Shown one piece after another: positions 1 to 7,163 of a stretch of 9,209 nucleotides of DNA. This DNA comes from an uncultured Succinatimonas sp. Its GTDB lineage: Bacteria; Pseudomonadota; Gammaproteobacteria; Enterobacterales; Succinivibrionaceae. The notes below the pieces were generated by a model that searched no databases, was not told where the DNA came from, and was given only the letters and a program-made list of their open reading frames with translations. Position 1 is the first letter of the stretch; each line of letters begins with the position of its first letter. A program made the translations under genes and the position numbers. Location: contig URKL01000060.1 in NCBI GenBank assembly GCA_900548485.1, forward strand, positions 1-9,209, given 5' to 3'.

Positions 1-71
1 TAGGGATAATAAATATTTCTTTTTAAGAATTAAAAGTGCTTTTAAAGGGAAAGTTGCAGCAACATAACCAA

Positions 72-112
72 AAGCTCTGAATATGAATATTGTTATATTA
101 TTTTCAGAGCTT
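72..112. repeat. 10-bp perfect inverted repeat downstream of the acc operon
   Basis: AAGCTCTGAA (72-81) is mirrored exactly by TTCAGAGCTT (103-112), with a 21-base AT-rich loop. Read on the minus strand, the stem is followed by TTTTGG, so it could be a weak second terminator behind accC. The long loop and short T run make this uncertain. It lies outside any gene that can be supported. Confidence 0.4.
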
Positions 113-152
113 CCACAGATCCTCGGAAGAACCATTATTTTTATTTATAAAA

Positions 153-220
153 TCCCCCACTTTTATGGTACCTTAAGTATTTTTGTCTAACTTTACTTAA
201 GACATCATAAAAGTGGGGGA
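153..220 (-). terminator. Long two-part hairpin, likely terminator of aroQ-accB-accC
   Basis: A perfect 15-bp stem pairs TCCCCCACTTTTATG (153-167) with CATAAAAGTGGGGGA (206-220). Inside it, after a 4x4 mismatch, an 8-bp stem pairs CTTAAGTA (172-179) with TACTTAAG (194-201) around a 14-base loop. It begins 20 bases beyond the accC stop codon. On the minus strand the GGGGG arm is followed by ATTTTATAAAT, which is T-rich enough for intrinsic termination; the plus-strand side is less so. The length and symmetry would also suit a small palindromic insertion or the end of an unseen mobile element, so the terminator call rests on position and the T-rich flank. Confidence 0.6.
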
Positions 221-240
221 AATCATTAAATTATCAGGCT

Positions 241-1614
241 TTAATCTTCTTTTTCAGTTTTTTCTTCAAGATCGCCTGCAAGCTTATGCTCTAAGTAGTG
301 GATGCTGACGCCACCTTTGATTTCCTCAGGATCGGTTAATAAATCCTTATGGAGAGGGATATTTGTTTGAATTCCCTCAATGATGAGTTCATCTAAGGCT
401 TCAAGAGCACGTAAACGAGCTAGTTCGCGATCATCATCATGGACAATTAACTTTCCAATTAAGGAGTCATAATAAGGTGGTACACGATAGCCTTGATAAA
501 CATGGCTATCCCAACGTACACCAGGACCACCTGGAACGTGTAACCATTTAATCTCACCTGGTGATGGTAAGAAGGTTTGCGGATTTTCAGCATTGATACG
601 GCATTCAAAAGCATGGCCTTTAATTTTTACCTGGCTTTGACGAATTGAAAGCGGCATACCTGCTGAAACGGCAATCATTTCACGGACAATATCAATACCG
701 GTAATCATTTCGGTAACAGGGTGTTCTACTTGAACACGGGTATTCATCTCAATGAAATAGAAAGAACCGTTTTCATAGAGGAACTCAAAAGTACCAGCTC
801 CACGGTAACCAATATCAATACAAGCTTGAGCACAGCGCTCGCCAATAGATTTACGCTGTTCGGCTGTAATGAAAGGAGCAGGAGCTTCCTCTAAAACTTT
901 TTGATTACGACGCTGCATGGAACAATCACGTTCGCCTAAGTAAACAGCGTGACCTTGGCCGTCAGATAATACCTGGAATTCAACATGACGTGGATTTTCC
1001 AAGAATTTTTCCATATAGACCGCAGGATTGTTGAAGAACATGTCAGCTTCACGTTTGGTTAAAGCAATAGCATTCTCCAATTCGTCCTCAGATCTGACAA
1101 CGCGCATACCACGGCCACCGCCACCACCGGCAGCTTTGATGATAATTGGGTATCCAATATCTGCAGCTAGACGTTTGTTTTCTTCAAAGTTATCGCTTAA
1201 GGTGCCTGCAGAACCTGGAACACATGGTACACCAGCTCTTTGCATTGCCTTTTTAGCAGAAACTTTGTCACCCATAAGGCGAATAGTATCAGCAGTCGGG
1301 CCAATAAAAATAAAGCCTGACTTTTCAACCATTTCTGCAAAGTCAGCATTCTCTGAGAGGAAGCCATAGCCAGGATGGATAGCGCTAGCTCCTGTAGATT
1401 CAGCGGCGGCGATAATGGACGGAATATTTAAATATGAGTCTTTAGGCGCTGCAGGTCCAATACAGACTGTTTCATCTGCTAATTTGACATGCATCAAATC
1501 ACGATCTGCTGTGGAATGTACAGCGACGGTTTTGAGCCCTAACTGACGGCAAGCGCGTAAAATGCGAAGTGCTATTTCACCACGATTGGCAATCAGAACT
1601 TTTTCAAACTTCAT
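241..1614 (-). CDS. accC: Acetyl-CoA carboxylase, biotin carboxylase subunit
   Basis: AccC carboxylates the biotin on AccB using ATP and bicarbonate, the first half-reaction of malonyl-CoA formation in the cytoplasm. The 457-residue protein matches E. coli AccC (449 residues) along its length with a one-residue offset. The N-terminal fold starts at [11 protein letters not shown] (8-18). The ATP-grasp glycine loop is [12 protein letters not shown] (160-171). Expected active-site residues are all present: K117, K160, H210, E277, E289, N291, R293, E297 and R339. The start is ATG at 1614, with AGGGAA nine bases upstream; an in-frame TTG at 1623 abuts that ribosome site and is less likely. The gene follows accB after 17 bases, so the two are almost certainly co-transcribed. 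The only extra part is a short charged tail, residues 449-457. Confidence 0.97.
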   Translation of the reverse strand: MKFEKVLIANRGEIALRILRACRQLGLKTVAVHSTADRDLMHVKLADETVCIGPAAPKDSYLNIPSIIAAAESTGASAIHPGYGFLSENADFAEMVEKSGFIFIGPTADTIRLMGDKVSAKKAMQRAGVPCVPGSAGTLSDNFEENKRLAADIGYPIIIKAAGGGGGRGMRVVRSEDELENAIALTKREADMFFNNPAVYMEKFLENPRHVEFQVLSDGQGHAVYLGERDCSMQRRNQKVLEEAPAPFITAEQRKSIGERCAQACIDIGYRGAGTFEFLYENGSFYFIEMNTRVQVEHPVTEMITGIDIVREMIAVSAGMPLSIRQSQVKIKGHAFECRINAENPQTFLPSPGEIKWLHVPGGPGVRWDSHVYQGYRVPPYYDSLIGKLIVHDDDRELARLRALEALDELIIEGIQTNIPLHKDLLTDPEEIKGGVSIHYLEHKLAGDLEEKTEKED

Positions 1615-1631
1615 TGTGACCAATTCCCTAA

Positions 1632-2111
1632 TTATTCAAACTCAAACAAAGGCTGATCAAATTCGACAGTAGAACCATTGTCTACTAAAATCTTTTTGAT
1701 AGTACCAGAGCGATCAGCTTGAATTTGATTCATCATCTTCATAGCTTCGATGATACACATAGTGTCGCCTTCTTTAACAGTTTGTCCTACCTCAACAAAA
1801 GGATCTGCAGTTGGAGATGCTGAACGGTAGAAAGTACCAACCATAGGAGAGGTCATAAGTTTTGCTTTATCAGGAGCAGAGGTGCTAGCAGAAGCTACTG
1901 GAGCTTCAGCTACAGCAACTTGTGGTGTTGCTACAGCCTGAACTTGTGGAGCTGCTGCCTGAATAACAGTAGCGGCAGGGACGGCTAAAGGAGCCTGAGA
2001 GTTGCGAGAAATTTTTAATTCTTCCTCTCCCTGTTTTAAATTGATTTCGGAGATGTCCGACTTAGAAACGATTTCGATAAGTTTTGCGATCTTATGAATG
2101 TCAATTTGCAT
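1632..2111 (-). CDS. accB: Acetyl-CoA carboxylase, biotin carboxyl carrier protein
   Basis: AccB carries the biotin that AccC carboxylates and the carboxyltransferase AccAD unloads. The 159-residue protein has the usual three parts: an N-terminal helical region beginning [15 protein letters not shown], an Ala/Pro/Val-rich flexible linker (about 40-82), and a C-terminal biotinyl domain (about 84-159). The biotin attachment motif is EAMKMMN at 122-128, with Lys125 as the modified residue. The [10 protein letters not shown] segment (88-97) is the typical entry to the domain. I chose ATG at 2111 because AGGAAA lies six bases upstream and the protein then begins like other AccB. An in-frame ATG at 2168 would add 19 basic residues overlapping the aroQ 3' end and has no family support. 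Downstream, accC starts 17 bases after the stop. Confidence 0.96.
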   Translation of the reverse strand: MQIDIHKIAKLIEIVSKSDISEINLKQGEEELKISRNSQAPLAVPAATVIQAAAPQVQAVATPQVAVAEAPVASASTSAPDKAKLMTSPMVGTFYRSASPTADPFVEVGQTVKEGDTMCIIEAMKMMNQIQADRSGTIKKILVDNGSTVEFDQPLFEFE

Positions 2112-2148
2112 GGAAACTTTCCTACTTTTGATTTTACCTAAATCTAGT

Positions 2149-2601
2149 TTACGACTTTTTCTCTTCAAGTTGTCTGACGGCGCCTCTTAAGGCAAACTCA
2201 TAACCGTCAAGTCCAAAGCCTACGATGACGCCTACGGCGATATCGCTTAAATAAGAATGATGTCTAAATTCCTCACGGCGGTGAACGTTTGAAATATGAA
2301 TTTCAAAAAATGGGATATCAATACCAGCTAAAGCATCACGAATTGCTACGCTAGTATGAGTATAGGCTCCGGCGTTGAGTAAAATAAAGTCAACATGACC
2401 ACGAGATTGTTGAATTTTATCAACAATAGCTCCTTCATGATTTGATTGGAAATGATCCAAACTGACGTCAAGTTCCTCAGCTACGCGGTCTAGGCGTTCA
2501 TCAAGATCCTTTAAGGTGGCACTTCCATAAATTTGGGGCTCACGTGTACCTAAAAGATTTAGGTTGGGACCATTGATGACGAGAATCGAATGTTTTTTCA
2601 A
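2149..2601 (-). CDS. aroQ: Type II 3-dehydroquinate dehydratase, TTG start
   Basis: This enzyme dehydrates 3-dehydroquinate to 3-dehydroshikimate, step three of the shikimate pathway; the type II enzyme is a small cytoplasmic dodecamer. The 150-residue length is typical. Signature segments are [18 protein letters not shown] (9-26), with N13, R20 and the catalytic Y25; QSNHEG (52-57); [10 protein letters not shown] (75-84); and [14 protein letters not shown] (100-113), giving E100, H102 and R109. The start codon is TTG at 2601-2599: GGAGT sits six bases upstream, no ATG lies near the conserved N-terminus, and the protein then begins [13 protein letters not shown] as expected. The gene leads the aroQ-accB-accC cluster, an arrangement common in gammaproteobacteria, with 37 bases before accB. 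Confidence 0.95.
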   Translation of the reverse strand: MKKHSILVINGPNLNLLGTREPQIYGSATLKDLDERLDRVAEELDVSLDHFQSNHEGAIVDKIQQSRGHVDFILLNAGAYTHTSVAIRDALAGIDIPFFEIHISNVHRREEFRHHSYLSDIAVGVIVGFGLDGYEFALRGAVRQLEEKKS

Positions 2602-2671
2602 AATCTGACTCCGAAAAGAATAGATTTTCTTATTTTACATTTTTTTTTATTTCAATGCTTATTTTTAGCGC

Positions 2672-2705
2672 AAATCAGCAAAAATTATGTGAAATAAGCT
2701 GATTT
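2672..2705. repeat. 8-bp inverted repeat upstream of aroQ
   Basis: AAATCAGC (2672-2679) is exactly mirrored by GCTGATTT (2698-2705), with an 18-base spacer. It lies about 70 bases upstream of the aroQ start. The centre-to-centre spacing of 26 bases would suit either a hairpin or a pair of operator half-sites. No T run follows on either strand close enough to make it a clear terminator. Function is unknown. Confidence 0.35.
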
Positions 2706-2725
2706 TAAGGCTTTTTAATTAGCCC

Positions 2726-2731
2726 TATAAT
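2726..2731 (+). promoter_or_regulatory. Consensus -10 hexamer TATAAT, possible distal glyA promoter
   Basis: TATAAT matches the sigma-70 -10 consensus exactly on the plus strand. No good -35 is seen at the usual distance; the best is TTTAAG at 2703-2708 with 17 bases between. If used, it would give glyA a leader of about 315 bases that includes the inverted repeat at 2896-2939 and the hairpin at 3011-3030. In such AT-rich sequence a chance match is quite possible. Confidence 0.25.
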
Positions 2732-2895
2732 CCTATATACAAAGCGTAAATGCTCAAATTTAGTTTTTATTTATAAATTATCTTAAAAAAAATTGAGCTT
2801 ATTTATAAAAAAATGGTGAATTTTAACTTTTAATTTTAGAGCAATAAAGAAAAAGTTATGAGCAAGATATTTAAGTTAACGTTCTTTTTTGCTTA

Positions 2896-2939
2896 AAAGA
2901 TCTAAAAGTTACAATGCTTAGCCTTAAGTTTAGATCTTT
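2896..2939. repeat. 11-bp perfect inverted repeat upstream of glyA
   Basis: AAAGATCTAAA (2896-2906) is exactly mirrored by TTTAGATCTTT (2929-2939), with a 22-base spacer. Each arm contains the palindrome AGATCT. No T run follows, so it is not a typical terminator; paired operator sites or a leader hairpin are more likely. The left arm begins at the last base of the stop codon of a 12-codon open frame (2858-2896, MSKIFKLTFFFA), which lacks a clear ribosome site and is probably chance. Confidence 0.4.
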
Positions 2940-2983
2940 ACTGATATAAAAATATGTAAATATGAGAAGTAAACGACAAAAAA

Positions 2984-2992
2984 TGTTAAAAT
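2984..2992 (+). promoter_or_regulatory. Extended -10 promoter candidate for glyA
   Basis: TGTTAAAAT fits the extended -10 pattern TGnTAnnnT, with TAAAAT matching five of six consensus positions. No recognisable -35 lies 16-18 bases upstream, which extended -10 promoters can tolerate. Transcription would start near 2999, giving a leader of about 55 bases carrying the hairpin at 3011-3030. This is the nearest plausible promoter to glyA. Confidence 0.4.
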
Positions 2993-3010
2993 AAATGCGA
3001 ATTTTAACTT

Positions 3011-3030
3011 GGATCTGCAAAAGCAGATCC
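3011..3030 (+). promoter_or_regulatory. Perfect hairpin in the glyA 5' leader
   Basis: GGATCTGC (3011-3018) and GCAGATCC (3023-3030) form an 8-bp perfect stem closed by an AAAA tetraloop. It ends 11 bases before the GAGGAA ribosome site of glyA at 3042-3047. No T run follows, so it is not an intrinsic terminator. It may stabilise the transcript's 5' end or affect ribosome access. It does not resemble a known riboswitch: it is too small and lacks the conserved core of the glycine or THF classes. Confidence 0.5.
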
Positions 3031-3054
3031 CTAGGCTTACCGAGGAATACTTCA

Positions 3055-4317
3055 ATGAGCTTCATGAATAAAGCTAAGTCCATTGCCGAATACGATACCG
3101 AATTGTGGTCTGCTATTGTATCTGAGAATCAGCGTCAGGAAGATCACATCGAACTTATCGCATCTGAAAACTATGCTTCTAAATGTGTTATGGAGGCACA
3201 GGGTTCTCAGTTAACTAATAAATATGCCGAAGGTTATCCGCATAAGCGTTACTACGGTGGTTGCGAATATGTTGATATCGTTGAGCAATTAGCAATTGAT
3301 CGTGCTTGCAAGCTCTTCAATTGCGAATATGCTAATGTTCAGCCTCATGCAGGTTCTCAAGCAAATGCTGCTGTATATCAGGCCTTATGTAATCCTGGCG
3401 ATACTGTCATGGGTTTATCTTTATCTTCAGGTGGTCACTTAACTCATGGTTGCCCGGTAAGCTTCTCAGGTAAGTTTTACCATGCTGTAGGTTATGAGGT
3501 TAATGAGCAAGGCGAGCTTGACTATGAGTCTATTGCTAAGCAGGCTCAAGAATGCAAACCTAAGATGATTATTGCTGGTTTCTCAGCTTTTTCAGGCATT
3601 GTTGACTGGAAAAAGATGCGCGAGATTGCTGACAGCGTTGGTGCTTATTTAATGGTTGACATGGCTCACGTTGCAGGTTTAATTGCAGCTGGTGTTTATC
3701 CTAGCCCTGTAGATTATGCTCACGTTGTTACCTCTACTACCCATAAATCTTTAGGTGGCCCTCGTTCAGGCTTTATTCTTTCTAATTGTCACGATGAAGC
3801 AATCTATAAGAAGTTAAATTCAGCCATTTTCCCTGGTTCTCAGGGAGGTCCTTTAATGCATATTATTGCAGCTAAGGCTATCGTCTTTAAGGAGGCTATG
3901 GAACCTTGGTATAAGGATTATCAAGAGCAGGTCGTTAAGAATGCTAAGCTCATGGCTGAAGAAGTTATAAAGCGTGGTTACAAGGTAGTTTCTGGTGGTA
4001 CTCACAATCATCTGTTCTTAATGGATTTTATTGGTCGTGAAATGACTGGTAAAGATGCTGAGGCCGCTTTAGGAAAGGCTTTTATTACTGTTAATAAGAA
4101 TACTGTTCCAGGTGAAACTCGTTCTCCGTTTGTAACCTCTGGTTTACGTGTTGGTACTCCTGCTTGTACTCGTCGTGGCTTTAAGGAGCCTGAGATTCGC
4201 GAGTTAGCTGGCATTATCTGTGACGTTTTGGATAACTACCAAGATGATGAGGTAATTTTAAAGTGCCGTGAGCGTGTTAAGGCTTTATGCGCTAAATTCC
4301 CAGTCTATAAGGACTAA
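3055..4317 (+). CDS. glyA: Serine hydroxymethyltransferase
   Basis: GlyA interconverts serine plus tetrahydrofolate with glycine plus 5,10-methylene-THF, a main source of one-carbon units, using pyridoxal phosphate in the cytoplasm. The 420-residue protein aligns with E. coli GlyA (417 residues) with a two-residue offset. The PLP-binding Lys231 lies in [12 protein letters not shown]. Other expected residues are S37, E59, Y67, H128, D202 and H205 (VDMAHVAG), and R365 in SGLRVGTPA, which binds the substrate carboxylate. The start is ATG 3055, with GAGGAA seven bases upstream. The ATG at 3064 is too far from that site, and an in-frame ATG at 2996-area (2995) would place the leader hairpin inside the protein. 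The stop codon directly abuts the ribD ATG. Confidence 0.96.
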   Translation: MSFMNKAKSIAEYDTELWSAIVSENQRQEDHIELIASENYASKCVMEAQGSQLTNKYAEGYPHKRYYGGCEYVDIVEQLAIDRACKLFNCEYANVQPHAGSQANAAVYQALCNPGDTVMGLSLSSGGHLTHGCPVSFSGKFYHAVGYEVNEQGELDYESIAKQAQECKPKMIIAGFSAFSGIVDWKKMREIADSVGAYLMVDMAHVAGLIAAGVYPSPVDYAHVVTSTTHKSLGGPRSGFILSNCHDEAIYKKLNSAIFPGSQGGPLMHIIAAKAIVFKEAMEPWYKDYQEQVVKNAKLMAEEVIKRGYKVVSGGTHNHLFLMDFIGREMTGKDAEAALGKAFITVNKNTVPGETRSPFVTSGLRVGTPACTRRGFKEPEIRELAGIICDVLDNYQDDEVILKCRERVKALCAKFPVYKD

Positions 4318-5463
4318 ATGAGCGAAAGTAAATTTTTAAAACAAGACAGACTGTTCATGGCCGAGGCTTTGAAGCTTGCCAAGTGCGGTCTGTATACAAC
4401 CTACCCCAATCCGGCGGTAGGTTGTGTTTTTGTACGCAATGGTAAGATTATTGGCCGTGGTTATCACCATAAGGCAGGACAGCCTCACGCAGAAATTATG
4501 GCATTAAATGATGCTAAAAATGAGGTTAAAGGGGCTACTTGTTATGTAACATTAGAACCTTGTTCGCATTATGGAAGAACTCCTCCTTGCGCAAAACGTT
4601 TAGTTGAGGCTGGTATTAGCCGTTGCGTTATAGCCACAGGTGATCCTAATCCTAAGGTTCAAGGCCGAGGGATCGAGATTTTAAAACAAGCTTCAATAGA
4701 GGTAGATTATCCTTTATTTGATGAAAAGGCTCGTTTTATAAATCGCGCTTTTATGAAAGCCATTACCCAAAATATACCATATGTTACTTTAAAAGTTGGT
4801 ATGAGTTCTGACGCTAAGACAGCTTTAGCAAATGGTCAGAGTAAATGGATTACTTGCGATAAAAGCCGCCGTCAGGTACAAAAACTTAGAGCCATGTGTG
4901 ATGTAATCATCACCGGATCGGGTACGGTTATTTCTGATAATCCTCTCTTATCGGTAAGATATGATGAGTTACCCAAAAAAACTCGTAAGATTTTGTCTAG
5001 AGAAGATGTAAGACAACCTTTAAAGGTAATTTTAGATACCCGCGATAGCTTAGTTTGTGAAAATTTTAAGATTTTTTCACAAGGAAAAGTTTTATGGGTT
5101 GTAGGTTCTAAAGATGGAAGTTCTTCTGAACAATCTTTAAATGAGCATGTAACTAAACTTAGTTTACCAATTGCCGCTGATGGTCATATTGATCTGAATA
5201 AGTTATTGGCATATTTAGGAAGCAAGAATTATCGGCATGCTTTAGTTGAAGCTGGTAGCATTTTGAGCACTGCATTTGTAAACGCAGATCTTGTGGATGA
5301 TTTTTATTTTTTCATTGCGCCAAAACTCTTAGGAATGAACTCGCGTAATGCTTTAAATTTAAAAGAACCACAAGCTTTAGATGATTGTTTAAAATATAAG
5401 ATTGTTAAAGCTAAGCGTTGTGGCGACGATATTTTTGTCCATGGTCTTATAAAGGAGTATTGA
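4318..5463 (+). CDS. ribD: Bifunctional riboflavin deaminase/reductase RibD
   Basis: RibD performs two consecutive steps of riboflavin synthesis: deamination of the pyrimidine product of GTP cyclohydrolase II, then NADPH-dependent reduction of its ribosyl group. The 381-residue protein has an N-terminal zinc deaminase domain (about 10-145). Its HAE motif is at 57-59 (PHAEIMAL), and the second zinc motif EPCSHYGRTPPC (80-91) supplies Cys82 and Cys91. The C-terminal reductase domain (about 155-381) includes KVGMSSDAKTAL near its start and LVEAGS and IAPKLLG later on. The ATG follows the glyA stop with no gap (TAAATG), and TAAGGA inside the end of glyA is the likely ribosome site, so translation is probably coupled. 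Its own stop shares one base with the ribE start. Confidence 0.95.
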   Translation: MSESKFLKQDRLFMAEALKLAKCGLYTTYPNPAVGCVFVRNGKIIGRGYHHKAGQPHAEIMALNDAKNEVKGATCYVTLEPCSHYGRTPPCAKRLVEAGISRCVIATGDPNPKVQGRGIEILKQASIEVDYPLFDEKARFINRAFMKAITQNIPYVTLKVGMSSDAKTALANGQSKWITCDKSRRQVQKLRAMCDVIITGSGTVISDNPLLSVRYDELPKKTRKILSREDVRQPLKVILDTRDSLVCENFKIFSQGKVLWVVGSKDGSSSEQSLNEHVTKLSLPIAADGHIDLNKLLAYLGSKNYRHALVEAGSILSTAFVNADLVDDFYFFIAPKLLGMNSRNALNLKEPQALDDCLKYKIVKAKRCGDDIFVHGLIKEY

Positions 5464-6113
5464 TGTTTACAGGCATTATTGAAAGTACCGGTATTCTCAA
5501 TTCTTTGCAAAGTCGAGGTCGAGGTTTTCACATAAGCGTGGAGACTAATAGTAGTTTCCAGCTACAAAATCGAGTTAAGCTTGGAGATTCAATTGCTTGC
5601 AATGGCGTTTGTCTTACAGCTACAGCAATAAATAATACTACTTTTGAGGCCGATGTTTCAGCAGAAACAGTCCGTTGTACTGCCTTTAGAAATTATAGGC
5701 GTGGACGTTTATTAAATTTAGAATTAGCTTGTACGCCTACAACTCATTTAGGCGGGCATATTGTACAGGGACATGTAGATGGTATCGGGACTATTGTTGC
5801 AATGGATAGTCTGGATGATGCTGTTGATGTAAGAGTAAAAGCCCCTGAAGATATGTTGCGTTATATTGCTCCTAAAGGATCTATTACTGTAGATGGCATT
5901 TCTTTAACAGTAAATGATATTCAAAAGGATATTTTTAGATTAACTTTGATTCCTCACACTCAAAAAGAAGTTAGTTTTTCCTCTTTTAAGGAAGGCGAAG
6001 AGGTTAATCTAGAGGCTGATGTTTTAGCTCGTTATTTAGAACGTTTAATCAATTGTAAGTCTTCAAATAATGGGCTAACCATGCAAAGCTTGATGGAAAA
6101 TGGTTTTTTTTAA
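5463..6113 (+). CDS. ribE: Riboflavin synthase, alpha chain
   Basis: This trimeric enzyme dismutates two molecules of 6,7-dimethyl-8-ribityllumazine to riboflavin and the pyrimidine substrate of RibH. (It is called ribC in E. coli, ribE in many annotations.) The 216-residue protein shows the two tandem lumazine-binding repeats: MFTGIIE (1-7) and GDSIACNGVCLT (41-52) in the first, GGHIVQGHVDGIG (97-109) and GSITVDGISLTV (139-150) in the second. I chose ATG 5463 because MFTGIIE is the invariant N-terminus and AAGGAG lies at 5452-5457, five bases upstream; an in-frame ATG at 5418 would add 15 residues inside ribD. The start overlaps the ribD stop as TGATG. The C-terminal 20 or so residues are polar and not conserved. 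Confidence 0.95.
   Translation: MFTGIIESTGILNSLQSRGRGFHISVETNSSFQLQNRVKLGDSIACNGVCLTATAINNTTFEADVSAETVRCTAFRNYRRGRLLNLELACTPTTHLGGHIVQGHVDGIGTIVAMDSLDDAVDVRVKAPEDMLRYIAPKGSITVDGISLTVNDIQKDIFRLTLIPHTQKEVSFSSFKEGEEVNLEADVLARYLERLINCKSSNNGLTMQSLMENGFF
6077..6111 (+). terminator. Weak terminator-like hairpin at the ribE stop
   Basis: AACCAT (6077-6082) pairs with ATGGTT (6100-6105), followed by six T residues (6106-6111) that run into the ribE stop codon. The stem is short, has only two G-C pairs and a 17-base loop, so any termination would be partial. An alternative inner stem, CCAT with ATGG at 6093-6096, competes with it. It could reduce read-through into ribH. Confidence 0.25.
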
Positions 6114-6142
6114 TTAAAACTGCGTAATTCTTTCTGCATAAG

Positions 6143-6181
6143 CGAGAAAATGAAAGTGGGAGACTCTCCTGCTAAATCTCG
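6143..6181 (+). promoter_or_regulatory. Foldable RNA element between ribE and ribH
   Basis: The 118-base gap between ribE and ribH is the only real break in this operon. In it, CGAGA (6143-6147) pairs with TCTCG (6177-6181). Inside an A-rich internal loop, AGTGGGAG (6155-6162) pairs with CTCCTGCT (6166-6173), with two G-T wobbles, around an ACT loop. The combined structure is a two-step hairpin. It does not contain the conserved boxes of the FMN riboswitch. A 12-codon frame (6150-6188, MKVGDSPAKSRI) overlaps it; its ribosome site is poor. It may be an mRNA-processing or regulatory element, or remnant sequence where ribBA lies in related operons. Confidence 0.35.
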
Positions 6182-6231
6182 AATATAAGTGCATAGCGTA
6201 GTTCATAGATTTTATTTAATTGGAGTAATTC

Positions 6232-6702
6232 ATGTCTATAAATAAGATTGAAGGTGTATTGCCTTGTCGCGAAGGCCGTTTTGCCATCGTAGTTTCCCGT
6301 TTTAACAGCTTTATTTGTGAGCGCTTAGTAGACGGTGCTTTAGATGTTTTAAAGCGTGAGGGTGAGGTTCCTGAGGAAAATATTACTTTAGTTCATGTTC
6401 CAGGAGCCATTGAAATTCCTTTAGTTTGCGGTAAATTAGCTCAAAGCGGAAAATATGATGCTGTAATTGCTTTAGGTTGCGTTATCCGTGGCAATACTTA
6501 CCATTTTGAGGTAGTTGCTAATGAGTGTGCTAAAGGTTTAACTCAGGTAACCTTAAGCTCTGGTGTACCTATTGCCAATGGTGTTTTAACCACCGATAAC
6601 TTAGATCAGGCTGTACAACGCGCTGGTTCTAAGATGGGAAATAAAGGTGCTGAAGCTGCAGCTTCCGCTTTAGAAATGGTTAATGTAATTAAGCAGCTCT
6701 AA
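6232..6702 (+). CDS. ribH: 6,7-dimethyl-8-ribityllumazine synthase
   Basis: RibH condenses the ribitylamino-pyrimidinedione with dihydroxybutanone phosphate to give lumazine, the substrate of the synthase encoded just upstream. (E. coli naming: ribE.) The 156-residue length is exactly typical of capsid-forming lumazine synthases. Diagnostic segments are VSRFNSFI (21-28), VPGAIEIPL (56-64), GCVIRGNTYHFE (82-93) with the catalytic His91, and the C-terminal GVLTTDNLDQAVQRAGSKMGNKGAEAA, split over 117-143. ATG 6232 has GGAG six bases upstream. It is separated from ribE by 118 bases and from nusB by 18. Confidence 0.96.
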   Translation: MSINKIEGVLPCREGRFAIVVSRFNSFICERLVDGALDVLKREGEVPEENITLVHVPGAIEIPLVCGKLAQSGKYDAVIALGCVIRGNTYHFEVVANECAKGLTQVTLSSGVPIANGVLTTDNLDQAVQRAGSKMGNKGAEAAASALEMVNVIKQL

Positions 6703-6720
6703 TAATCAAGGAAAGCTTTT

Positions 6721-7161
6721 ATGATCGATCAAACCGAGGGTACTGCTACCCCAGCTATGCGCCATAAGGCTCGCCATTTTGCCTTACAAGCTGTTTATCA
6801 GTGGCAAATGACAGGTGATAATCCTACAGAAATTGAACGTCAATTTCGCGAAGATCAGCCGATTCAAGGAGCTGATTTAGATTACATGCATGATTTGATT
6901 TCAGGTGTAATTACAAATATAGCTCAGATTGACGAGACTTTTTCTCCTTATTTAAGTCGTCCTTTAGACGATTTAGATGAGGTTGACAAGGCTGTGTTAC
7001 GCGTAGGTACTTTTGAGTTAATGTTTAGGCAAGAGATACCTTTCCGTGTCGTTATAAATGAAGCTATTATGTTGGCGAAGTCTTTTGCTGAAAAGGATAG
7101 TCATAAGTTTGTAAACGGCGTGCTTGATAAAGTTGTTCGTAATTTACGTGGCCAAAAATAA
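6721..7161 (+). CDS. nusB: Transcription antitermination factor NusB
   Basis: NusB binds the boxA RNA of rRNA leader transcripts with NusE (ribosomal protein S10) and keeps RNA polymerase from terminating early. The 146-residue, mostly helical protein matches E. coli NusB (139 residues). Conserved segments are ARHFALQAVYQWQM near residues 18-31, an LSRPLDDLDEVDKAVLR core, and the strongly conserved VINEAIMLAKSFAEKDSHKF followed by VNGVLDK. ATG 6721 has AAGGAA at 6708-6713; an internal ATG at 6757 lacks a good ribosome site. The rib-nusB-thiL order is common in gammaproteobacteria. Only two bases separate its stop from the GTG of thiL. Confidence 0.95.
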   Translation: MIDQTEGTATPAMRHKARHFALQAVYQWQMTGDNPTEIERQFREDQPIQGADLDYMHDLISGVITNIAQIDETFSPYLSRPLDDLDEVDKAVLRVGTFELMFRQEIPFRVVINEAIMLAKSFAEKDSHKFVNGVLDKVVRNLRGQK

Positions 7162-7163
7162 AA

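Larger units (their letters stand above)
2818..3010 (+). repeat. 12-base direct repeat in the glyA upstream region
   Basis: GAATTTTAACTT occurs at 2818-2829 and again at 2999-3010, 181 bases apart. Both copies are preceded by AAATG one or two bases upstream (AAATGGT and AAATGC). The second copy sits at the predicted transcription start and immediately precedes the leader hairpin. It could be a pair of binding sites or a relic of a small duplication. Confidence 0.4.
2602..3054. other. Divergent intergenic control region, very AT-rich
   Basis: This 453-base stretch separates aroQ (minus) from glyA (plus). No protein gene can be supported in it. It contains three clean inverted repeats, a 12-base direct repeat and promoter-like hexamers, listed separately. 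It also has poly-A/T runs and an 11-base direct repeat TTATTTATAAA (2767-2777 and 2799-2809) spaced 32 bases apart. It must contain the promoters of both flanking operons. For aroQ, a possible minus-strand pair is TTGAGC (complement of 2752-2757) and TAGGAT (complement of 2730-2735) spaced 16 bases, but neither hexamer is strong. Confidence 0.7.

Noticed and set aside
1..135. Open minus-strand frame of 45 codons running off the left edge, starting MVLPRICGSSE
   Set aside because: It has no ribosome site and no recognised family, contains the inverted repeat at 72-112, and an open frame of this length is not unlikely by chance at a window edge.
1028..1369. Plus-strand open frame of 113 codons inside accC
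   Set aside because: It lies wholly antisense to a strongly conserved gene, and its proline run is just the reverse of the AccC glycine loop.
2632..2655. aroQ promoter from TTGAAA and TAAAAT on the minus strand
   Set aside because: The two hexamers are only 12 bases apart, too close for a sigma-70 promoter.
2858..2896. 12-codon Phe-containing frame as an attenuation leader peptide
   Set aside because: No clear ribosome site, no T run after the following hairpin, and no reason for phenylalanine control of glyA; kept only as part of a finding.
2871..3083. Minus-strand open frame of 70 codons across the glyA leader
   Set aside because: Low-complexity product in AT-rich DNA, overlapping the glyA start and ribosome site, with no family resemblance.
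6114..6231. FMN riboswitch upstream of ribH
   Set aside because: The gap is too short and lacks the conserved AGGG...GGTGAAATTCC-type boxes of the RFN element.
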